A stretch of DNA of 27,070 nt, taken from JAWWPG01 sp038232255 (GTDB taxonomy: Bacteria; Actinomycetota; Actinomycetes; Propionibacteriales; Nocardioidaceae). Made by a program: the position numbers and the translations under genes. The notes under the pieces were generated by a model that worked only from the letters and a program-made list of their open reading frames with translations, was not told the origin of the DNA and made no database searches. The DNA lies in assembly GCA_038232255.1 (NCBI GenBank), contig JBBSIF010000024.1, positions 1-27,070 on the forward strand, written 5' to 3'. Shown here in pieces: positions 22,898 through 27,070 of the stretch. Position 1 is the first letter of the stretch; the number at the start of each line of letters is the position of its first letter.

Positions 22898-24298
22898 ATG
22901 AGGTACGTCGCAGCGTTCGCCCTCGCTGGGGGCCTGCTGGTCACCGCCGCCTGCGCTCCTCCGGTCGGGCCTCCGGCGACCCATCCGCAGCGAGGGATCG
23001 GGGACCCCTACTACCCGGCGGACGGCAACCAGGGGTACGACGTCAGCGGCTACGACGTGACCACGACGTACGACCCGACGACTGCCTCCTTCACCTCGAC
23101 GACAACGGTTCACGCCACCGCCACGGAGGACCGGGCACGCCTCGACCTCGACCTCACGACCGCGATGACGGTGACCGCCGTCTCGGTCGACGGGCAGGCA
23201 GCGCGGTTCAGCAGGGTCGAGCCGCACGAGCTCGTCATCGTGGTGCCGACACCGCTCGTCCGAGGCCGCTCCTTCGAGGTGACGGTCGCCTACCACGGGG
23301 CCGTCGGCGACTCCGGTCCGGTCAGCGGCTGGCACCCGCTCAGCGGAGGCGGCGGGGTGATGGCCGGTGAGCCGCACTCCTGCGCGTTCTGGTACCCCTG
23401 CAACGACCACCCCACCGACAAGGCCACCTTCCATCTGACGGCCACGGTGCCGGCCAGGTTCACCGTCGTCTCGGGCGGCCTCCAAGGGCCTACCACCGCT
23501 CGCGGGTCGGGTCCCGATGCCACCAGGACGTTCCGGTGGAACGTGGACACCCCGACGGCGACGTACCTGACCACCATCCTGGTCGACGAGCTGACCGTCC
23601 GGCGATCCGCGCTCGCGGACGGAACGCCGGTCGTCGACGCCTACTCCCCCGGAGCGCTCGCGGCCCAGCGCAACGAGGCGAGGCTGCCGGCCATCCTGCG
23701 CCTGCTCGCGTCGAGGTTCGGCCGCTATCCCGCGCCGGCAGCCGGCGGCCTCTTCATCGACGCCCGGGTGGGCTTCTCCCTCGAGACCTTCACGCGGCCC
23801 GTCTATACCGCCGGCGTCGGGATCTCGACGATCGTGCACGAGAACGCCCACCAGTGGTGGGGCGACAACGTCTCCATCCGGCGTTGGCGCGACATCTGTC
23901 TCAACGAGTGCATGGCGTCGTACGCGCAGTGGCTGTGGTCGGAGCACAACGGCGTCGACCTCGACGCCCGCTACCGCAGCACGGTCATGAGCATCGACTT
24001 CAGCGCTCCGCTGTACGACATGGGTCCCGGACACGAGTTCGACTACGCAGGGGTGTACCTGAAGGGCGCCTACTTCGAGCACGCGCTTCGCCGGCTCGTC
24101 GGCGACGACGGCGCGTACTTCAGCGCGCTCAAGGGGATCCAGGCCGACTTCGGCGGCGCGAACCTGTCCATGCTGCAGCTGCGCAACGTGCTGAGCCGCC
24201 GGACCGGGGTCGACCTGAGGAGCTTCTGGGACGAGTGGGTCCTGTCGACCGGGCTGCCGTCCGACGCGAACCTCTTCCCTGGCTCGCTGGCGGGCTGA
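22898..24298 (+). CDS. Secreted M1-family (gluzincin) metallopeptidase
   Basis: A 466-residue exported aminopeptidase-N-like protein. Residues 1-18 form a signal peptide ending TAAC at Cys19, a loose lipobox, so it may be a lipoprotein. Residues about 45-240 resemble the M1 N-terminal beta-saddle domain (WYPCNDHPTDKATFHLT is typical). The zinc site HENAH (His314, Glu315, His318) is followed after 18 residues by Glu337, as the family requires. The GAMEN exopeptidase motif is altered to GFSLE (292-296), keeping the glutamate. The catalytic domain ends shortly after, and the large C-terminal helical domain of classical enzymes is missing. ATG 22898 is preferred over ATG 22889. Confidence 0.9.
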   Translation: MRYVAAFALAGGLLVTAACAPPVGPPATHPQRGIGDPYYPADGNQGYDVSGYDVTTTYDPTTASFTSTTTVHATATEDRARLDLDLTTAMTVTAVSVDGQAARFSRVEPHELVIVVPTPLVRGRSFEVTVAYHGAVGDSGPVSGWHPLSGGGGVMAGEPHSCAFWYPCNDHPTDKATFHLTATVPARFTVVSGGLQGPTTARGSGPDATRTFRWNVDTPTATYLTTILVDELTVRRSALADGTPVVDAYSPGALAAQRNEARLPAILRLLASRFGRYPAPAAGGLFIDARVGFSLETFTRPVYTAGVGISTIVHENAHQWWGDNVSIRRWRDICLNECMASYAQWLWSEHNGVDLDARYRSTVMSIDFSAPLYDMGPGHEFDYAGVYLKGAYFEHALRRLVGDDGAYFSALKGIQADFGGANLSMLQLRNVLSRRTGVDLRSFWDEWVLSTGLPSDANLFPGSLAG

Positions 24299-24314
24299 GT
24301 CACGTCCCTACGCG

Positions 24315-24320
24315 TACGGT
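24315..24320 (+). promoter_or_regulatory. Candidate -10 box for the MBL-fold gene
   Basis: TACGGT, exactly 6 nt before the ATG at 24327 and in the 28-nt gap after the M1 peptidase gene. No ribosome site is present, consistent with a leaderless start; a -35 is not evident. Confidence 0.4.
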
Positions 24321-24326
24321 GGCGAC

Positions 24327-24992
24327 ATGCGCCTCACCCATCTCGGTCACGCCTGCCTGCTCGTCGAGGTGGCTGGCGCCCGGCTGCTCCTCGACCCCGG
24401 AACCTTCTCGAGAGGCTTCGAGGACATCAGCGACCTCGACGCCGTCTTGCTGACCCACCAGCACGCGGACCACGTCGACCCCGACCGATTGGGGGCGTTG
24501 CTGGCGGCCAACCCGACAGCGTCGCTGCTCGCCGAGCCGGAGACCGCCGACATCTTCCACGACGTGAGCAAAGGGGAGCTGCGTGCAGCCCGGGTCGCTG
24601 ATGGAGACGTCACCTCCGTGGGCGACGTCTCCGTGACCGGCGTCGGCGAGCAACATGCCTTCAACCACGACGGCGTACGACGGTGCGGCAACGTCGGATT
24701 CGTGATCTCGGCAGACCGCGAGCCGACGCTGTTCCATCCCGGCGACGCCTACGACGCCGAACCAGGCCGGGAGGTCGACGTACTCGCGCTGCCGCTGCAG
24801 GCACCTTGGACCGGTGTCCGCGAGACGCTGGACTTCCTCCGGCGGGTGGCGCCGAGATGGGTCGTCCCCATCCACGACGGACTGCTCAACGAGGCAGGAC
24901 GCAACCTCTACCTCACGCACGTCGGCGACTACGGGCCAGAAGATGCAGCGGTCAAGGACCTGTCCGACGGCACCCCGTGGGACGTCGGCTGA
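24327..24992 (+). CDS. MBL-fold metal-dependent hydrolase (UPF0173/UlaG-like)
   Basis: A 221-residue cytoplasmic metallo-beta-lactamase-fold protein. It begins MRLTHLGHACLLVEVAG, the pattern of the UlaG/UPF0173 group. The dinuclear metal site is THQHADHVD (His44, His46, Asp48, His49), with an Asp in HPGDAYD near 141 and a His in PIHDG near 190. No substrate can be named; relatives include lactonases and phosphodiesterases. It follows the M1 peptidase on the same strand and converges on ftsY with only 4 bp between stops. Confidence 0.9.
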   Translation: MRLTHLGHACLLVEVAGARLLLDPGTFSRGFEDISDLDAVLLTHQHADHVDPDRLGALLAANPTASLLAEPETADIFHDVSKGELRAARVADGDVTSVGDVSVTGVGEQHAFNHDGVRRCGNVGFVISADREPTLFHPGDAYDAEPGREVDVLALPLQAPWTGVRETLDFLRRVAPRWVVPIHDGLLNEAGRNLYLTHVGDYGPEDAAVKDLSDGTPWDVG

Positions 24993-24996
24993 GGGC

Positions 24997-26184
24997 TCAG
25001 CGAGCCGGTGACCCGGCCTCGTTGCCGAGCAGCGCGTCCACGAACGCGCCGGCCTCGAAGGGCGCCAGGTCGTCCGGTCCCTCGCCGAGACCGACGAGCT
25101 TGACCGGAACCCCCAGCTCACGTTGGACGGCGATGACGATGCCGCCCTTCGCGGTGCCGTCGAGCTTGGTCAAGACGATGCCGGTGACCGCGACGACATC
25201 GGAGAAGATGCGCGCCTGCATGAGCCCGTTCTGACCGGTGGTGGCGTCGATGACCAGGAGTACCTCGTCGACCGGCGCCTGCTTCTCCACGACTCGCTTG
25301 ACCTTGCCCAGCTCGTCCATCAAGCCGGTCTTGGTGTGCAGTCGCCCGGCGGTGTCGATCAGGACGGTGTCGACCTCCTGCTCGATGCCCGCGCGGACGG
25401 CCTCGTAGGCGACGCTGGCGGGGTCGGCGCCTTCTGCGCCGCGCACCGTGGGCACGCCAACCCGCTCGCCCCAGGTCTGCAGCTGGTCGGCTGCCGCTGC
25501 CCGGAAGGTGTCCGCCGCGCCGAGCAGCACGTCCTTGTCGTCAGCCACCAGGACGCGGGCGATCTTGCCGACCGTCGTCGTCTTGCCGGTCCCGTTCACG
25601 CCGACGACCATGACGACTGCGGGCTTGCCCTCTCGACGCTCGGTCTGCAGGCTCCGGTCGAAGGACGGGTCGAGCAGCGTGACGAGCTCGTCGCGCAGCA
25701 GCTGCTGCGTGCCGGAGCCGCTGACGCCCTCGACGCGGACCCGGGTCCGGAGCCGGTCGACGAGCTCCTGCGTCGGCGCGACACCAACGTCAGCCGTGAT
25801 CAGGGCGTCCTCGATCTCCTCCCACGTCTGCGCGTCGAGTCGCTCCCGGGCCAGCAGCAGCAGCAACGCGCGTCCGAAGGTCGACTGGGACCGCGACAAC
25901 CGCTCCCGCAGCAGCCGCAACCGTCCCGCCGCCGACTCGGGGCGCTCCAGCAGGACTGTCGAGCCCGCGTCGTCGCCCGCAAGGACGTCCTCGGGAACCG
26001 CGGTGTCGATGAGGGTCCCGGCGCGCCCGGTCGAGTCCTCGCTCTCCGCGCCGCCCGGTAGGCCTGGTGGGCGTCTGCCCGAGTGCAGCTGAGGTGCGCT
26101 CAGCCGTCGTACGACGGTGACGAGACCGACGCTGAGAAGCAGGACGCCGAGCACGGCGGCAGCGAGGTACAGGTAGGTCGACAC
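24997..26184 (-). CDS. ftsY: SRP receptor FtsY
   Basis: Membrane receptor for the SRP-ribosome complex. The 395 residues start with a transmembrane helix (about 4-25), unlike E. coli FtsY, followed by an acidic linker to about 85. The NG domain includes GVNGTGKTTT (195-204), AADTFRAAAADQL, DTAGRLHTK and TKLDGTAKGG. VPVKLVGLGEGPDDLAPFE is the characteristic closing motif. Start is GTG at 26184 with GAGGA about 9 nt upstream. It is preceded by a small membrane protein on the same strand, 43 nt away, and by smc further on, as in many actinobacteria. Confidence 0.97.
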   Translation of the reverse strand: MSTYLYLAAAVLGVLLLSVGLVTVVRRLSAPQLHSGRRPPGLPGGAESEDSTGRAGTLIDTAVPEDVLAGDDAGSTVLLERPESAAGRLRLLRERLSRSQSTFGRALLLLLARERLDAQTWEEIEDALITADVGVAPTQELVDRLRTRVRVEGVSGSGTQQLLRDELVTLLDPSFDRSLQTERREGKPAVVMVVGVNGTGKTTTVGKIARVLVADDKDVLLGAADTFRAAAADQLQTWGERVGVPTVRGAEGADPASVAYEAVRAGIEQEVDTVLIDTAGRLHTKTGLMDELGKVKRVVEKQAPVDEVLLVIDATTGQNGLMQARIFSDVVAVTGIVLTKLDGTAKGGIVIAVQRELGVPVKLVGLGEGPDDLAPFEAGAFVDALLGNEAGSPAR

Positions 26185-26227
26185 AGGGGAGATCCTCGCA
26201 GAGACGGCGCGTTCGCCGACGGAGGGA

Positions 26228-26437
26228 CTACGGCTCGATGCGGTCGCGCAGCTTGCTCATCCGGTCCGAGACGCGGATCGCGCGGGGGGCCGCCGAGTCA
26301 TGCTCCGAGGAGGCGGCAACAGCTGCCACGAGGCCGGCGAGGGCCATGACGACGATAAGGGCAGCGACGAAGAGAAGCATGGGGATGGCGGGCTTTCCGT
26401 TGTGGAGAGTGCCGGCGTTGTCGCCTGCACTATCCAT
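26228..26437 (-). CDS. Small single-pass membrane protein
   Basis: A 69-residue protein that I do not recognise. Residues 1-17 are polar (MDSAGDNAGTLHNGKPA), 18-42 form one strongly hydrophobic helix rich in Ala, Val and Leu, and 43-69 are charged (VSDRMSKLRDRIEP). The hydrophobic design and position in front of ftsY on the same strand suggest a genuine gene possibly cotranscribed with ftsY. ATG 26437 is the best start; a TTG four codons earlier is possible. No good ribosome site is seen. Confidence 0.65.
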   Translation of the reverse strand: MDSAGDNAGTLHNGKPAIPMLLFVAALIVVMALAGLVAAVAASSEHDSAAPRAIRVSDRMSKLRDRIEP

Positions 26438-26519
26438 GGTGCCATGCAAGCCTGAGAGCGCTCACCTGCCCGGTGGTCTCACGCCCCGGATGTGAGCAAC
26501 GCGACGCGGTATCGGATGC

Positions 26520-26548
26520 CCGACAGCCACCTGATGCGCCGCTAGGCT
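26520..26548 (+). promoter_or_regulatory. Promoter of the LapA-like gene
   Basis: CCGACA (26520-26525) and TAGGCT (26543-26548) with a 17-nt spacer, on the plus strand. Transcription would start near 26555, about 45 nt before the GTG at 26601. Confidence 0.5.
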
Positions 26549-26600
26549 CGGGCGCAGGGTGTCCGGCGTCGGGACCATGCAAGCGGAAGGAGTCCAGCCA

Positions 26601-26846
26601 GTGTCAGCTCAGCAACAGCCCGACTCACGGTCCTCGTCCGGAGGGCGGCGCATCAGCGTTCGGCAGGTCGTCGGAGCCATCCTGCTGGTGGCCTTCGTCG
26701 TGTTCCTCGTGGAGAACACCCAGCGCGTGACCGTGCGGCTGATCGTGCCTGAGGTGCGGACGTCGCTGGCACTGGCCCTGCTGATCGCGGGAGTGCTCGG
26801 CGCGCTCGGGCTGCTCCTCCTCCAGCACCGCCGCCGACGCGGTTAG
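26601..26846 (+). CDS. LapA/DUF1049-domain membrane protein
   Basis: An 81-residue inner-membrane protein with two hydrophobic helices (about 21-38 and 55-75) separated by the ENTQRVTVRLIVPEVRTSL segment typical of the LapA domain, and a basic cytoplasmic end (QHRRRRG). In E. coli LapA works with LapB in lipopolysaccharide assembly; actinobacteria lack LPS, so the role here is unknown. GTG 26601 is the start because GGAAGGAG (26585-26592) lies 8 nt upstream; the in-frame ATG at 26577 would place the ribosome site inside the gene. It converges on smc. Confidence 0.85.
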   Translation: MSAQQQPDSRSSSGGRRISVRQVVGAILLVAFVVFLVENTQRVTVRLIVPEVRTSLALALLIAGVLGALGLLLLQHRRRRG

Positions 26847-26903
26847 CCGGAGACGGACAGCGGCCGAGACGACGACCGCGCCGCCACAGCGTCGGTGAGC
26901 GGC

Positions 26904-27070
26904 TCAGGCCACCGCTTCGCGCAGTCGCTGGCTGATGACCGACGACACGCCGTCGCCGCGCATCGTGATGCCGTACAGCGCGTCGGCGCACTCCATCGTG
27001 CGCTTCTGGGGTGTGATGACGACGAGCTGCGACTGCGCGCGCAGCTCCTCGTAGAGCTCCAGCAGCCGGC
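26904..27070 (-). CDS. smc: Chromosome segregation protein SMC, C-terminal end (partial)
   Basis: The last 54 codons of a gene that continues beyond the right edge. The translated end contains QLVVITPQKRTMECADALYG and then MRGDGVSSVISQRL, which match the C-terminal ATPase lobe and terminus of actinobacterial SMC. SMC dimers with ScpAB condense and segregate the chromosome. The stop is at 26904-26906. Position upstream of ftsY agrees with the common smc-ftsY order, here with the small membrane protein and the LapA-like gene in between. Confidence 0.92.
   Translation of the reverse strand, partial: RLLELYEELRAQSQLVVITPQKRTMECADALYGITMRGDGVSSVISQRLREAVA

Noticed and set aside
26847..26903. Terminator between the LapA-like gene and smc
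   Set aside because: I could not find a convincing inverted repeat in this 57-bp gap.

Overview
The window is a high-GC bacterial chromosome segment. GTG and TTG starts are common, third codon positions are G/C-rich, and long meaningless antisense ORFs are frequent. Gene content and order indicate an actinobacterium, probably near Nocardioidaceae/Propionibacteriales; that placement is inferred from synteny only. It is core chromosome, not a mobile island: I see no phage, IS, tRNA, rRNA or CRISPR.

Left to right: a Nudix hydrolase and a secreted BNR-repeat protein (minus), then a divergent alpha/beta hydrolase (38-2448). Next is the minus-strand block rpsB-tsf-pyrH-frr-cdsA (read from 6926 down to 2467), translation factors leading into phospholipid synthesis. 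A 470-bp region holding the rpsB leader separates it from a plus-strand secreted M23 peptidase (7397-8047). The minus-strand block 16077-8032 then reads rplS, two signal peptidases I, rnhB, a DUF2469 gene, yraN, comM, dprA and xerC, so ribosome, secretion and DNA-processing genes sit together. A plus-strand 43-codon ORF coupled to a RidA-like gene is inserted between yraN and the DUF2469 gene.

Upstream of rplS, a strong hairpin and a fresh promoter separate it from rpsP-khpA-rimM-trmD (19117-16364). That operon builds 30S ribosomes and modifies tRNA, and its trmD carries an extra C-terminal GNAT domain. A minus-strand amidohydrolase precedes rpsP. Then come a plus-strand HIT-like protein, a heptanucleotide repeat with a shared hairpin, ffh (minus), an M1-like secreted peptidase and an MBL-fold hydrolase (plus), ftsY with a small membrane protein (minus), a LapA-like membrane protein (plus), and the 3' end of smc (minus). 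SRP protein, SRP receptor and signal peptidases thus lie within about 12 kb.

The most notable points are: the TrmD-GNAT fusion with a possible Asp-to-Glu change at the catalytic base position; long acidic low-complexity tails on both S2 and S16, each containing in-frame DNA duplications; a 15-bp in-frame triplication in xerC and a seven-copy GGGCAAC array; a structured rpsB leader; and a recurring promoter layout in which a TAnnnT-like -10 lies 6-7 nt before the start codon, predicting leaderless mRNAs for several accessory genes. I do not see a defence or other multi-gene system that is clearly new.
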